NCBI RefSeq assembly: GCF_014356525.2
Contig: NC_052516.1
Span: 22,598,929 to 22,662,928, forward strand
DNA from: Nilaparvata lugens
Taxonomy: Eukaryota > Arthropoda > Insecta > Hemiptera > Delphacidae
Direction of reading: 5' to 3'
Length of the DNA stretch: 64,000 bases
In this document: positions 1 to 36,866 of the stretch, in pieces
Layout of the letters: every line of letters begins with the position of its first letter
How positions within the stretch are numbered: the stretch's first letter is position 1
The notes under the pieces: model-generated
Database searches by the model: none
Told to the model about the DNA's origin: nothing
The model's input: only the letters and a program-made list of their open reading frames with translations
Program-made: the position numbers and the translations under genes

Positions 1-24
1 TTATAACGTGGACCTCACTATAAA
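1..24. repeat. TA-type MITE terminus
   Basis: The window opens in the end of a MITE whose terminal inverted repeat reads TATAGTGAGGTCCACGTTAT when taken from its outside edge. The same terminus occurs at several other places in the window. Confidence 0.6.
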
Positions 25-115
25 TGGAAATTCGATGAGCACTACTATACAATAGCAGAAATCTTTGGGGTGATTTACAGCATTTAATTGGGATTCTAGT
101 TTAATAATAATTATC

Positions 116-310
116 ATAGCCACCTCTAATATAAGGCCGCGGCCTACGATATTACAACGACGCAGTGTAGGCCTAGAATCTAATACATGATTGGTGAAAA
201 AGATCAGCTGGTATTTTTAAAATCTTTTTCACCAATCATGTATTAGATTCTAGGCCTACACTGCGACGTTGCAATATCGTAGGCCGCGGCCTTGTATTAG
301 AGGTGGCTAT
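116..310. repeat. Foldback element, ~85-90 bp arms
   Basis: ATAGCCACCTCTAAT at the left is matched by its inverse at the right, and the arms continue through GGCCGCGGCC, TAGGCCTAGAATCTAATAC and GATTGGTGAAAAAGAT to a short centre. Almost the whole 195 bp forms one hairpin. A MITE-like structure with no coding capacity. Confidence 0.85.
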
Positions 311-498
311 GTAATTATGATTCATTAATTAGCATTTGAACAATAATGCAACTTCTAATTTATTTCCATCTGTATAAAAATAAAGGGTGATAAGAGTAAA
401 CCTGAATAAAAAAGACAACAAAAATCAGACAAAATTCAGGCGAAACAGCATAAAGTGAGATTGACTCCAGAATTGATGGAATGGGAACAATGATGCTA

Positions 499-26723
<26,225 letters not shown>

Positions 26724-27672
26724 TTTGTTTGTATACAGTCGAATAATATCTATTACAACTATCTGAAAAAGAATAGTTTTTCAAATTAATTACCACAATA
26801 GATTTTAGATTTAATTATTCAGTAAAATCATAAAAATATCGTATACAAATAAAATTAGCCGGTTCAATTAGGGTGTTGTCCACGTACGTCAAAAAGACGC
26901 TACTGTGATTATAGGTTATGTTTTGTTTTTCCAAAACTTAGCACATAAGATTTAATAAAATAAGAGATGATTGTACTTGAAGCAAAGAAAGATAAATACT
27001 CGATTCAACAAAATGTCAAAAATGATGACAGATTGTATACTGACGTTGAAAATTCACAACAAACAAACTACTGGAATGTGAAGGCTATGCGGTACGGAAT
27101 TATTGTTTATAAAAACACAAGAGAGAGTTTTTAAAACAATTATGGTTAGGAATATAATTATATCAATAAACTAACCTGCAGGATTATTAATAGACTAAAC
27201 ACATTCTGAAAAATAACAAAATTCCGGATAGAAGTCACTGACCGAAGTACCGTCTAGCGTGGCATCTTCATCTTGGATCGTCAACAAACTGATAAACGAT
27301 CAAGGAAGCATAGCAAATCAAATATATAAAAAATGTAAAAATCTTTAGCTGATTTAACTTGTGATAGAAATATATTCAATGGATAATTTATTGATTTATT
27401 GGGATTTTTCAATGAAATGCGATAAATTGATTTCATAAATATTTATTTTCATTTTTCTCGATATCTCTAGACTGACGTCATACAAAAGTTAGGTTATGTC
27501 TTAACCTTACTTTCTCATTTTGTTTCCTTCAAACGAAATAAGTTTGTTTATTTGCTGTTCAACTAAAATTTTGGCAAATTTCCTACACAGGAATGTTAAA
27601 TTGTATTATCGTGAACAAATGACAGAGTTGCACAATCCTGCAAATTAACGGTGTTGTAAATCGATTCAAAAA
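26724..27672. promoter_or_regulatory. Stt3B/DNAJC19 divergent promoter interval
   Basis: The start codons of Stt3B (minus) and DNAJC19 (plus) are 949 bp apart and point away from each other. The palindrome TGACGTCA at 27473-27480 is a perfect CRE/ATF site. Two AG/GT-bounded short blocks on the minus strand (about 27177-27206, and a donor near 27253) could be Stt3B 5'UTR exons. I see no convincing TATA box. Shared control is inferred from layout only. Confidence 0.45.
27473..27480. promoter_or_regulatory. CRE-type palindrome TGACGTCA
   Basis: A full consensus CRE lies 193 bp upstream of the DNAJC19 ATG and upstream of the putative Stt3B 5' exons. An 8-bp match can occur by chance; its placement in a divergent promoter is why it is listed. 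Confidence 0.35.
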
Positions 27673-27675
27673 ATG
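27673..27675 (+). CDS. DNAJC19: DNAJC19 exon 1 coding part (ATG only)
   Basis: The coding part of exon 1 is the start codon alone, followed immediately by the donor GTGAGT. The next exon begins in frame with GCA (Ala2). The first exon is otherwise 5'UTR. Confidence 0.85.
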
Positions 27676-30600
27676 GTGAGTGTTTACACAATGTTAGCAA
27701 ATTATCATTAATTTTGAATTATTTAAAAATTATCTATAGAGAAAGGTTGATTGAAATGCACATAAAGTAGAGAAATTATTTTCATTCAGGTTATAAATAG
27801 TTTGAAATACGCAATTAAATCAGTAGAGAATAATGTTAATAGTTTTTTACTGCTTACTCCAATGTAACTCTATCTTACTTTTAAAACAAGTCTTGCTCAA
27901 CTTTGAATTCTTAAATTGTGTGCAGGAGCTCTTTACTCTAGATTATTATAATTATTACTTCAAAAACCTCATAGTTTTTCATTCATCGACGTATTATTCT
28001 TACTAAGCACCTTACTTCAAGTTCTCATTCATCATTAAAATTTAAGTTGTATTTTATTTTTTTATATTTATATTTAAATGACTTTTTGTTGCAGGCAAGT
28101 ACTGCTATCGTTGCAGGGATAGGATTGGTGGTCGTCGGATATACTGGCAAATATCTGCTAAGGATGGCTCCAGAAATATCTCAGAGAATGGCAGAAACTC
28201 TCAAAACTCTTCCCAAAGTTGATGGAAATGTGAGTGTAAAAGATGTTAGGCTCTTATTACAATAAGCAACTAGTCTCGACCACCAGTGGGTCGCCAAGTG
28301 TCTGAGCAAGTTGGGGGCATTAGCTCTTATTGCGTTCTTTCAACTAAGAACGCCAAATGAAATTAATAAAGAAATGATATTCTAACTTAACTGATACACC
28401 AGATTTTGACGGCCGGCTGGTGTCTCACTTGGGGAATTTTATGGCTCTTTCAATTTTTCTCAATACTGTCATAGTGACGAAACCAAACGTTTTTTGAGTC
28501 AAGTCAGCAGGGCAGAAAGCTCTCCTATTGGCTGATTAAGTTGGTGTTCAAGAATCAGCCAATTGGAGAGCTTCCTGCACATATCTGAAAAATACTTCAT
28601 GTGGCTTGGACCTAAACTTCTTCATTCTATTCTCAATTTCGTCATCCTATCACACTGTCATAGTAAGGGAAAACCCACAATCGGGTTTTGCAGACGAGCC
28701 GGCAGGGCAAGAAGCTTTCCGATTGGCTGATTGGTTTGGTGTTCGAGATTCAGCTGATAATCAGCCAATAATGAGCTTCCTGCCCTACCGACTTATCTGA
28801 AAATACACCTTATATGGTTTGGTCACATGATAAGATCTCTTCACATTACACTACGCTGAAATACGTCTTCGGAAGATGTAGCCGTTCTATTTCCCCAACA
28901 TTGAAAGCTACGTTGACGTGAACTGGAAAGATACGTAGCTTGGATTTAACATTAAGAGGTAGGACGTTTTTCAGCATACCTTAGATAGATGTGAAGAGAC
29001 CTAAAATATCTTTATTCTATTCTTCATTCTAGTCATCTTATTATATTTGTCTTTCAATTCAATAATATTCAAAAATGATATTCTTATTTTCAGGCATTCG
29101 CCAATAGGAAATACTATGTGGGAGGATTCGAACCGAAGATGACAAGACGAGAAGCCAGCTTAATATTGGGCATATCACCCACCTCTAGCAAACTCAAAAT
29201 AAAGGTAAAGTCCACCTAAAATTTCAAAGAGATTCCAGCCTCTAAATATGGATTAGTTGCAACTTTGCCATTGAGTATATCTTTCAGATACATGTGGTCA
29301 CTAATGCTGGATTCCCACAGATCAGTATGTGTCCTGTAAAGGGAAAATATTATTCCCTTATTCCCATGAGTTCTGATGGGACTATTCCCACTTAGTTTGG
29401 TCGAGCAAGTATGAATAGTCCCATTTGAACAAAGGGAAATAATATTTTTACCGAACCTGATACGTAAACTGATACTCAACTCTTTTCTGTATAGGGCTAC
29501 TTGTAATATAAATAGAAAGAAAAATAAAAGTCTCAGTACCCTTTTTGAATTATTCTAACAATAAAATGAAATAATTCAAAAAGAATGCTGAGATTTTAAT
29601 TTTTCTTTCTATTTATATTTTATCACTAAAATACAATAATTCAAAAAGAGTATTGAGATTTTTATTTTTCTTTCTACTGATACTTAAATTTCTCGATCCT
29701 AGGACCGTGGTAAAGACATCGGAAGTAAGTAAATAAGTAAGTAAGATATTAGGAAGAAGACTACAAGGAAGACCAAGAAAGCGGTGGGTTGAAGATGTGG
29801 AGGAGGATTTGCGAAAACTGGGTGTAAGAAGATGGAGAACAACAGCAGAATGTCGAGAGGGATGGAAGGATGTGGATAGATGTGATTCAAGATTCATTTA
29901 TTTATCGTCAGAACACTAACAAAAATGCAAGACATAGCATTCATTGTGTGATGAAGGCTAAGACCCTACATGGGCTGTAGTTCCAATAATGATGAAGATA
30001 TGAGGAAATCTGCCTTAACACTAACTAAACTGAAACCTTGACTCCTGAATCAGAATGCATGAAATATCATATCAACTTAATGATATTAAAAGTTGAAATA
30101 AGTTGTGAGTATCAGTCTAGCCTTCGCAGTATCAGTCTAGCCTTCGATGAGAGCGGTCGTGTCGATAGTGTCGTTTTAATCAGTAACCGGCCGCTGCGCG
30201 ATAAAATTTTCAGAACGAACTTTTACTAAATTAATCTATTATGGCAGAGTGTTTCAAGTGTAAATTGAGTTTCTCAGATAAAGAAATCGTGGTAGAGTGT
30301 AGTGAGTGTAAAAATGGGTTTCACCCAGTGTGTACCAGACTAGAATCCATCGAGAAGTTTAAAAAAATGAACTCACAAGCCAAAGCTGCATGGAAATGTG
30401 ACAACTGCAAGCAGGATAAAAATACTTCAGGTCAGTCGGATAATCACTATAAACATTTCTCAGAAATAATAGAAAGTCTTCGAAGAGAAATAACTGATCT
30501 TAAAACCTCCTTCAACTCGAAATTGGACGAAGTCAACAAAACACTGGAAAATCTGAACACAAAAACTGATGAAATTAAAGAACACATCAACACTCTCACC

Positions 30601-33600
30601 GTCGAACATCATGCTTTGAAACAAAAGTACAATGAACTTGAGAAGGAGAACTCGGAAACCAAAATGCATGTTCAGAAATTGGAAAATGAAATTCACGATC
30701 TTCAGCAGTATACCAGAAAGGATAATCTAGAAATCGTTGGTATTCCCGAAACCAAGCAGGAAAATCTACTGGTCGTCATGGAGGCTGTCGCAAAATCTAT
30801 AAACGTGGATTTCAAGAAGGAAGACCTATCGATTGTCCACAGAATGCCAACCGCCAAAGGATCTTCTTCTATCGTGGCGAAATTCAGTTCCAGGAGTAAG
30901 AAAATTGAATGGATCGCCGCGGCAAGGAAAATGAAAGGCATCAAGTCCACCGATATATGCAACAAGCTACCCAGATCAGACGTCTACGTGAATGAACACC
31001 TCTCACCCTACTACAAACGATTACTAGGTAAAGCTAAAAGTCTAAAAATAAATAAAAAGCTTACTTTCGTCTGGGTTCGTGATTGTAAAATTTTTGTCAA
31101 AAAAAGTGAACATTCTCGAACAAAAAGAATCATGAACGAAGAGGACTTGAACGAATATAATAATTAGATCGTCAATGTGAATGTTTTCTTAATTTATTAT
31201 TGCACAGTGTGTTTTCCTATCAGGTTTCATATTATTTCCCTTATTTGAAATTTATTACTGCGCAGTGCATTGGTTTTATTGACTGTATTTTCCTATTAGG
31301 TTTCATATTATTTCCCTTATTTAAAATTTTGAACCTTATTTAAAATTTAAAATCTTGTCTTGTTTCACTTTTTTGTTCTTCTATTTTCTTTTCTTTTGGG
31401 TTATCGATGAATAATGAGTATAGCTTTGATGAGGTGATCGATTTGGAGTGTTTTGATGCAATTGAGAGTGATGATATTTTTAGTTTTGAGCCCTATTTTC
31501 ATATAGATGCAACAACAGATTCTATTGAAGCTTTTAATGTAATACATATGAATATACGGAGTTTGGGGAAAAATTTTGATGAGTTTGTATACGTCTTAGA
31601 AAACTGTAAAATAAATTACGATGTAATAATTCTTACGGAAACGTGGATGACTGATGATAAAGTTTTTGATTACAGTTTAGATGGCTATAGAGTTATAGAT
31701 AAGCCGGGGCAACTAAACAGGAGTAACGGATTATGTATTTTTGTGAAAAATAGCATTGACGTAGATTATCTCAACTACGAAAATTCAGAGGCAGATATAA
31801 TTCCGATTAGATTAAAAGCTTTCAACCACTTCATAACATTATTTGCAATTTACAGGTCTCCATCCTCTAATATCGATCTTTTTCTGAATGAGCTAGATGC
31901 AAGTCTGTCTGACATTCATGAGACAGAAAATATTCTTTTGATTGGAGATTTAAACATAGATATTTTGCGTAATAGTAATCTAGCAAATGAATATAGTAGC
32001 CTTATGCAGATGTATGGTCTAAGATCTCTTGTGAATAAGCCAACTAGAATTTCATGTAAAACAAAAACATGTATTGATCACATATTTTGGAGAAATGTAA
32101 ATTTTAAAGAAGATAATGTAATAAGCTCTATACAGAAAACCTATATTACTGATCATTTCTGTACTACTTTTCACGTGAGAAATCCAAACACATTTTTTAA
32201 AGAAGTAAGAGAGGTCTTCACAGAAAAAATTAATTATAAGAAATTGATAGAAGGGCTACAAAAAGAAAGTTGGGGAAATGAAATTTCCATCAATGATCAA
32301 AATATAGACTTAGATGATAAGATTGATAAATTTTGTAGTAAGTTAATAAGCAATATTAAATCAGCTAGTGAACAGATAAAAATAAAAAATAAAAATAGAC
32401 CACTGAAAAAATGGATAACTCCGGGGCTGATAAGATCCATTAGAGAGCGTGATAAATTGCATAAAAAACTAAACAGTCAGCCATTCAATATTGAATTACA
32501 ATCTAGGTACAAAACATATAGAAATTTATTAAATAAACTTATAAGAAAAACTAAATTTGAGCATTACAAAACCATAATCTCTAATTCTAAAGGAAATAGT
32601 AAAAAAACTTGGAATTGCATAGAAGAAATTCTAGACATCCAACGTGTAAATAAACCGCCCAATATTGATCCAGATATTTTAAATAGTTATTTTGCTGGAG
32701 TGGGGAGAACTTATGCTGAAAGAATCGATATTGTACAACACTCAGTGGAGGCACAACGTTTACGTTGTTTAGCGGCGGACAGTCCACATTCATTCTTCAT
32801 GCGTCCATCGAGCTCCGATGAGGTATTAGTTATCATCAGAAACTTGAAATCTGGCTCGTCCCCGGGGGTGGATGGACTGGGTAATGTATGTTTGAAGAAT
32901 ATTGCTGATATTATAGCGAAGCCATTGTCAGTGTTATTCAACAAATGTTTTGAATTGGGTCATTTTCCTTCTCATTTCAAGATAGCAAAAATAGTTCCTC
33001 TATTCAAATCAGGTGACAGAAAGGCTCCCGAAAACTATCGCCCAATCAGTTTGATAAGCAATCTATCTAAAATATTTGAAAAACTTATAAAACGACGATT
33101 GATAGAATACCTTAATAAATATAAATTTTTAGCTGAGAATCAATTCGGTTTCCAAGAGGGCAAATCAACTGAGGATGCTATGACAAATTTAGTTAGGATA
33201 ATTACAGATAACTTTCAGAGCAACAAAAAAACTTTAACAGTATTCCTGGATTTAGCAAAAGCCTATGATACCATCCCTCACAGGTCCCTTCTGAATAAGT
33301 TGGAAAGTATAGGTTTTAGAGGGACAGTTCTAAAATTATTTGAAAGCTACTTGCAAAATAGATCTCAGGTACTCACTCTAAATGAAAAAACAAGTTTCAT
33401 GATATTGACTGGGTTTGGCCTTCCCCAGGGTACAGTCCTCTCACCGATATTATTTTTGATATACATTAATGATCTCTTAAAAATAAATATTAATAACTGT
33501 ACTACTATATCTTTTGCCGATGATACTGCCTTGGTTTTCACCGGACCAGATTGGAGGCAGGTGGAGCGATTGACAGAATCGGGTCTGGCTATTGTGAAGT

Positions 33601-36446
33601 CATGGCTGGATCAACATTCATTAACTCTAAATGCAAAGAAAAGCGTTTACATGGCCTTCTCACCCTCAGTGAGATCAGCCCCCCGGGAAGGGTCACATAC
33701 GGGTATTAAAATTCACTCCCCTGACTACGCCTATTACGCATATCAACGGGTGAGGCACGAGGACTGTGGTTGCAGCTCGTTAGAAAAAGTGAATGTAATT
33801 AAATATTTAGGCGTTATGTTCGACTGTCATCTGAAGTGGAATGCTCACATTAATAGTCTGTGTAGAAGATTGAGACATGTCATATACAAGTTTCATAAAT
33901 TGAGCGGTCTCGGGGATGCGAATATAGTGAAATTGGTGTACTCGGCATATGCTCAGTCCATTTTTCAGTATGGAATCAGGGTGTGGGGTGGTGCCTTGGA
34001 TACGCACATGAACAAGATTCTCGTATTGCAAAGACATGTAATAAAAGCCGCTCTTGGCCGTCCCAGACGCTACCCAACAAATCTTCTGTTTGTTGAGTTC
34101 CCCGTGCTAACGGTAAAGCAGCTCTATATAAAAAATTTAATACTGTACCTGAATAAATGTAAAAATATATTTAAACCATACATGATGTCATACAACTTCC
34201 GAGCGAAACCGAACTATATTATAAATAGAACTGACTTAACTGTTTGCCGAAGACAATTCACTTACATCAGCAATAAACTTATTAACTTGGTACCTCAACA
34301 CTTTCTAGTAAAACATATAACTAAGTCATCCATAAGAAATATAGATTTTTAGTTTTAATTCAGGTGTTTTTTCCTATAGCCATCTCTGTAATAAAGCACT
34401 CCTTTTGTTTATTATTTATTTTCATTTTTTTTTCAATATTGATATATCGATTAAATGGTTTATTAATTTTGTAAGTTAAGATTTCTAAGATTGATACTCG
34501 TTGCAGCACACAAACCTCTGGTTTTGCTGGCAACGCCTATAAGCTAATTTTGAGAAGAATTATTATTTATTTCATGTTAATGTTTAAATTAAGTTTTTAA
34601 TTGTGTTTTTGTTTTGAAAAAATTGTATTGTATTATGGCAAATAAAGAATTTGAAAAAAAAAAAAAAATAATGAAATAACATTGAAAAAGGGTACTTTAA
34701 TTTTTTATTACTTTCCTTGCCCTATTACCATAGGTAAGGAAAGTATTGCTTTCCGAAAAAAATTAAGGTACCCCAATTACTAAATTTCTATACGTTTCAA
34801 GGTCCCCTGAGTCCAAAAAAGTGGTTTTTGGGTATTGGTCTGTATGTATGTGCGTCTGTATACACGATATCTCGTCTCCCAATCAACGGAATGACTTGAA
34901 ATTTGAACTTAAGGTCTATACACTATAAGTATCCGATACGAACAATTTCAATCAAATGCTATCCAAGATGGCGGCTAAAATGGCGAAAATTTTGTCAAAA
35001 ACAGGGTTTTTCGCGATTTTCTTGAAAACGGCTTCAACCATTTTGATCAAATTTATACCCAAAATATTTTGATTAAAGTTATAGGATACCTACCTAGAAT
35101 AGTCATTGATAAGCTCTGTCAACTGCCACAAGTCCCATATCTGTAAAAATTTCAGGAGCTCCGCCCCATCTATGCAAATTTTGATTTTAGAGTTCCAATC
35201 AAATTATCAGTCTTTAGATACAATTTAAACAAAAAATTTCAAGTGGAGAGGATTGAGCATGAAAATTTCTACAATTAATCTTCAGTAACATTTTAACCTA
35301 AAAATGGAAATAAGCTCGAAATTCGAGAAAATGTGATTATTCAATTGCAAACTGTTGGCAACTGTTGATTCTATTAAATCATTCACTATGAAGAGAAAGC
35401 AGACCCCGTGTGTCTCCAGCATTATAGTCCTGTCACCAGCTGGCTCAGATATTAGAATAGTAAACTTGAGATGCGCGTGAACACTAGCGTCACATGATCA
35501 ATTTTCATAACGGCAAGGAAAGTTGTGTGAGTGCGCCACACCAGATTTTTATATTTATGTGAATAGGAATAGCCCTTACCAAGGAAGTGAATATCGTATC
35601 AACTCTTTAAACATAATCATAGAAACTGCCAATAACCTGTTTTCAACTAAATGTCTCAACTGTTTTCTGTAAAATGTGAAGTTTTTAGCTCAAAAATTTC
35701 TAGTTTCATTCAAAATTTTGCCTTTCCTTATGTTAAGTATTTGTACACAATGTGATAAATAAATAAATAACCATGTACATACTGCACCTCTCATGAGTTG
35801 CATCATTGGCTTAACCTTGGCTTCTTTATCAAAATTTCTTAATATATCGTATCAACTCCTTCAAGATATCTCAGAAACTGTCAATAGCCTTATACCAATA
35901 CCTACTATTACTCTACTATAAGTACAAATGCATGTACTTACATGCTAAAAAATAGCGTGTAAGTAGTTATCCCATGGTATAGGGAGTTTATGTCGTAACT
36001 TTTACTGTTATCTGAAGCCGATAGTCCACGTAGTTCTTTCCCTTGAAGCTGTATGACACTGGTAGTCTCTCATATGGTGCCGTTCATACACTCTTACACT
36101 GCCAAAACATCAAAAATCGACAATAATCGGCTTGAGATAACAGTAAAAGGTACGACATAAACTCCCTACACCATGGGATATCTACTTACACGCTATTGTT
36201 TCTCTATGGTATTGCTTATACTTTAGGGTAACCTATCTCTCATCAATAGTATACATCAATTATTGGGATGTACCTTAAATTATTATATTCAGATTATATA
36301 TTGTCTTTCATTTTCAAGTATTTTTCTTGTTTTTCCAGGATGCGCATAGGAAAATAATGCTGCTAAATCATCCTGACAGAGGTGGATCACCCTACCTTGC
36401 AGCAAAAATTAACGAAGCTAAAGATATGTTAGATGGTAACAAGTAG
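27673..36446 (+). CDS. DNAJC19: DNAJC19 / TIM14 (Pam18), mitochondrial import inner membrane J protein
   Basis: J-domain co-chaperone of the TIM23 import motor: anchored in the inner mitochondrial membrane, it stimulates mtHsp70 ATPase activity to pull preproteins into the matrix. Exons 27673-27675 (ATG only), 28095-28229, 29094-29204, 36339-36446; 118 aa, close to the usual ~116. Protein order: [20 protein letters not shown] is the membrane anchor, then a linker ending [25 protein letters not shown] (family-typical glycine/tyrosine-rich stretch), the degenerate J domain [20 protein letters not shown] and HPD at residues 94-96 in [14 protein letters not shown], ending MLDGNK. All introns are GT-AG. 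The start codon stands alone in exon 1, directly followed by GTGAGT. The last intron (7.1 kb) holds a non-LTR retrotransposon and other repeats. Head to head with Stt3B. Confidence 0.95.
28095..28229 (+). CDS. DNAJC19: DNAJC19 exon 2 (membrane anchor)
   Basis: 135 nt, phase 0 to 0. Acceptor GTTGCAG, donor AAT|GTGAGT. Encodes residues 2-46, with a hydrophobic segment at about 4-21 followed by [16 protein letters not shown]. Confidence 0.95.
28491..28590. repeat. Small foldback MITE
   Basis: GCAGGGCAGAAAGCTCTCCT with TTGGCTGATT pairs with AATCAGCCAATTGGAGAGCT. Family of 9121-9219. Confidence 0.7.
28668..28795. repeat. Small foldback MITE
   Basis: GGCAGGGCAAGAAGCTTTCC / GATTGGCTGATT pairs with AATCAGCCAATAATGAGCTT and CCTGCCCTACCG. 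Same family as the preceding element, 80 bp away. Confidence 0.7.
28836..29010. repeat. Foldback element
   Basis: TCTCTTCACAT at the left pairs with ATGTGAAGAGA at the right; inner GCTGAAATACGTC and GACGTTTTTCAGC also pair. Intron 2 of DNAJC19. Confidence 0.6.
29094..29204 (+). CDS. DNAJC19: DNAJC19 exon 3 (start of J domain)
   Basis: 111 nt, phase 0 to 0. Acceptor TTTTCAG, donor AAG|GTAAAG. Encodes [20 protein letters not shown] then [17 protein letters not shown]. Confidence 0.95.
29320..29462. repeat. Repeat with AATATTATTCC / TTGAACAAAGGGAAATAATA arms
   Basis: Partial inverted arms (GGGAAAATATTATTCCC vs GGGAAATAATATTTTTACC), related to 39005-39112 and, more distantly, to about 22213-22270. 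Confidence 0.55.
29744..29905 (+). pseudogene. RTE-like RT terminal fragment
   Basis: One frame reads [40 protein letters not shown], like the GRPRNRWSDEVKDDLRKMG end of the fragment at 16081-16641. A second, independent copy of the tail type, in DNAJC19 intron 3. Confidence 0.65.
30241..31167 (+). CDS. Retrotransposon ORF1: PHD-type zinc finger plus coiled coil
   Basis: 308 aa, likely the RNA-binding/chaperone protein of the retrotransposon particle. Residues 1-58 form a C4HC3 PHD-like finger: C4, C7, C20, C23, H28, C31, C53, C56. Residues about 75-157 are heptad-rich ([20 protein letters not shown] through [14 protein letters not shown]), a coiled coil for multimerisation. [12 protein letters not shown] at about 159-170 and [20 protein letters not shown] beyond have the look of the RRM-like/C-terminal region common to CR1, jockey and L1 ORF1 proteins. 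The frame is uninterrupted, and the ATG directly follows a TTAATCTATT leader. It is not a host PHD protein: it lies in tandem with an RT ORF. Confidence 0.85.
   Translation: MAECFKCKLSFSDKEIVVECSECKNGFHPVCTRLESIEKFKKMNSQAKAAWKCDNCKQDKNTSGQSDNHYKHFSEIIESLRREITDLKTSFNSKLDEVNKTLENLNTKTDEIKEHINTLTVEHHALKQKYNELEKENSETKMHVQKLENEIHDLQQYTRKDNLEIVGIPETKQENLLVVMEAVAKSINVDFKKEDLSIVHRMPTAKGSSSIVAKFSSRSKKIEWIAAARKMKGIKSTDICNKLPRSDVYVNEHLSPYYKRLLGKAKSLKINKKLTFVWVRDCKIFVKKSEHSRTKRIMNEEDLNEYNN
31407..34352 (+). CDS. Retrotransposon ORF2: endonuclease-reverse transcriptase
   Basis: 981 aa, uninterrupted. The APE-like endonuclease spans about 42-255: [10 protein letters not shown] (N49), LTETW (E78), YRSPSS, GDLNID (D181/N183), CIDHIF and ITDHF (D249/H250). 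The RT spans about 470-780: [61 protein letters not shown] with D615, [20 protein letters not shown] and [10 protein letters not shown] with D705/D706. The tail has [16 protein letters not shown] and ends [20 protein letters not shown]...SSIRNIDF. All catalytic residues I can check are present, so this copy may be competent for target-primed reverse transcription. Such ORF2 proteins act in cis on their own RNA. Confidence 0.92.
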   Translation: MNNEYSFDEVIDLECFDAIESDDIFSFEPYFHIDATTDSIEAFNVIHMNIRSLGKNFDEFVYVLENCKINYDVIILTETWMTDDKVFDYSLDGYRVIDKPGQLNRSNGLCIFVKNSIDVDYLNYENSEADIIPIRLKAFNHFITLFAIYRSPSSNIDLFLNELDASLSDIHETENILLIGDLNIDILRNSNLANEYSSLMQMYGLRSLVNKPTRISCKTKTCIDHIFWRNVNFKEDNVISSIQKTYITDHFCTTFHVRNPNTFFKEVREVFTEKINYKKLIEGLQKESWGNEISINDQNIDLDDKIDKFCSKLISNIKSASEQIKIKNKNRPLKKWITPGLIRSIRERDKLHKKLNSQPFNIELQSRYKTYRNLLNKLIRKTKFEHYKTIISNSKGNSKKTWNCIEEILDIQRVNKPPNIDPDILNSYFAGVGRTYAERIDIVQHSVEAQRLRCLAADSPHSFFMRPSSSDEVLVIIRNLKSGSSPGVDGLGNVCLKNIADIIAKPLSVLFNKCFELGHFPSHFKIAKIVPLFKSGDRKAPENYRPISLISNLSKIFEKLIKRRLIEYLNKYKFLAENQFGFQEGKSTEDAMTNLVRIITDNFQSNKKTLTVFLDLAKAYDTIPHRSLLNKLESIGFRGTVLKLFESYLQNRSQVLTLNEKTSFMILTGFGLPQGTVLSPILFLIYINDLLKININNCTTISFADDTALVFTGPDWRQVERLTESGLAIVKSWLDQHSLTLNAKKSVYMAFSPSVRSAPREGSHTGIKIHSPDYAYYAYQRVRHEDCGCSSLEKVNVIKYLGVMFDCHLKWNAHINSLCRRLRHVIYKFHKLSGLGDANIVKLVYSAYAQSIFQYGIRVWGGALDTHMNKILVLQRHVIKAALGRPRRYPTNLLFVEFPVLTVKQLYIKNLILYLNKCKNIFKPYMMSYNFRAKPNYIINRTDLTVCRRQFTYISNKLINLVPQHFLVKHITKSSIRNIDF
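34700..35546 (+). repeat. ~850-bp repeat with ACTTTCCTTGCC ends, plus orientation
   Basis: Ends TTACTTTCCTTGCCCTATTA and CGGCAAGGAAAGTTGTGTGA give a short terminal inverted repeat (ACTTTCCTTGCC). Body includes GTTTCAAGGTCCCCTGAGTC, GGTTTTTGGGTATTGGTCTG, ATCCAAGATGGCGGCTAAAA and a CCAGCTGGCTCAGAT block. The same element lies in opposite orientation at 50906-51712. No transposase; a non-autonomous DNA transposon is likely. Confidence 0.75.
35951..36197. repeat. 247-bp foldback element
   Basis: AATAGCGTGTAAGTAGTTAT and CCCATGGTATAGGGAGTTTA pair with TAAACTCCCTACACCATGGG and TCTACTTACACGCTATT. Intact relative of the elements at 1635 and 3775. Confidence 0.85.
36339..36446 (+). CDS. DNAJC19: DNAJC19 exon 4 (HPD motif and stop)
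   Basis: 108 nt including TAG at 36444-36446. Acceptor TTTCCAG. Encodes [20 protein letters not shown] and [16 protein letters not shown] polyadenylation signal AATAAA follows at 36560-36565. Confidence 0.95.
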   Translation, partial: DAHRKIMLLNHPDRGGSPYLAAKINEAKDMLDGNK

Positions 36447-36559
36447 GTGTGAACTAAATTCAAACCTCCTGTTCTCTTGTATAGTATGAGAAATATTGTT
36501 TATATTTTTAGGAACCAATCGATAATTACTGTTGTAGATGTATTAAATATATATTTGTG

Positions 36560-36565
36560 AATAAA
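36560..36565 (+). terminator. DNAJC19 polyadenylation signal
   Basis: AATAAA 114 nt past the stop codon, the first such hexamer in the 3'UTR. Confidence 0.6.
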
Positions 36566-36866
36566 TCTTGAAATTCAACCAATTTGTTTGTATCTATTCA
36601 ATTTCCGTTCAAATTCCTGTTTATTGAATGAAAAAGACTAAGAAATTGTCAATGTAACGGTGTGACAAAATGGCGACTAAAGCAACAGAATCGCCATGAT
36701 AACAAAATGTACTTTCAGTACAAAATAAGAACCAAGAAAACAAGTGTGAAAGATAATAAAACAAATATGTAAATGGAAAAACTATTGACTAATGTATGCT
36801 TAAAATTTTATGATAAAAAAATCCTGTTTCAAATAAAATAGAGTTCAATTTACAATAGATTATCAA

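Larger units (their letters stand above)
30107..34668 (+). mobile_element. Near-complete CR1/jockey-type non-LTR retrotransposon, both ORFs open
   Basis: About 4.56 kb in the last intron of DNAJC19, same strand as the gene. The 5'UTR contains a directly repeated AGTATCAGTCTAGCCTTCG (30108-30126 and 30128-30146), then ORF1 (30241-31167), a 239-bp spacer, ORF2 (31407-34352) and a 3'UTR with AATAAA at 34641-34646 and an A tail 34654-34668. A PHD-finger ORF1 plus APE endonuclease-RT ORF2 is the layout of CR1-group elements. The exact 5' boundary and target-site duplication were not resolved. A truncated relative is at 7656-8178. Confidence 0.88.

Noticed and set aside
30241..31167. Host PHD-finger protein gene
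   Set aside because: The finger is followed by a coiled coil and sits directly upstream of an endonuclease-RT ORF, the standard ORF1 arrangement of a retrotransposon.
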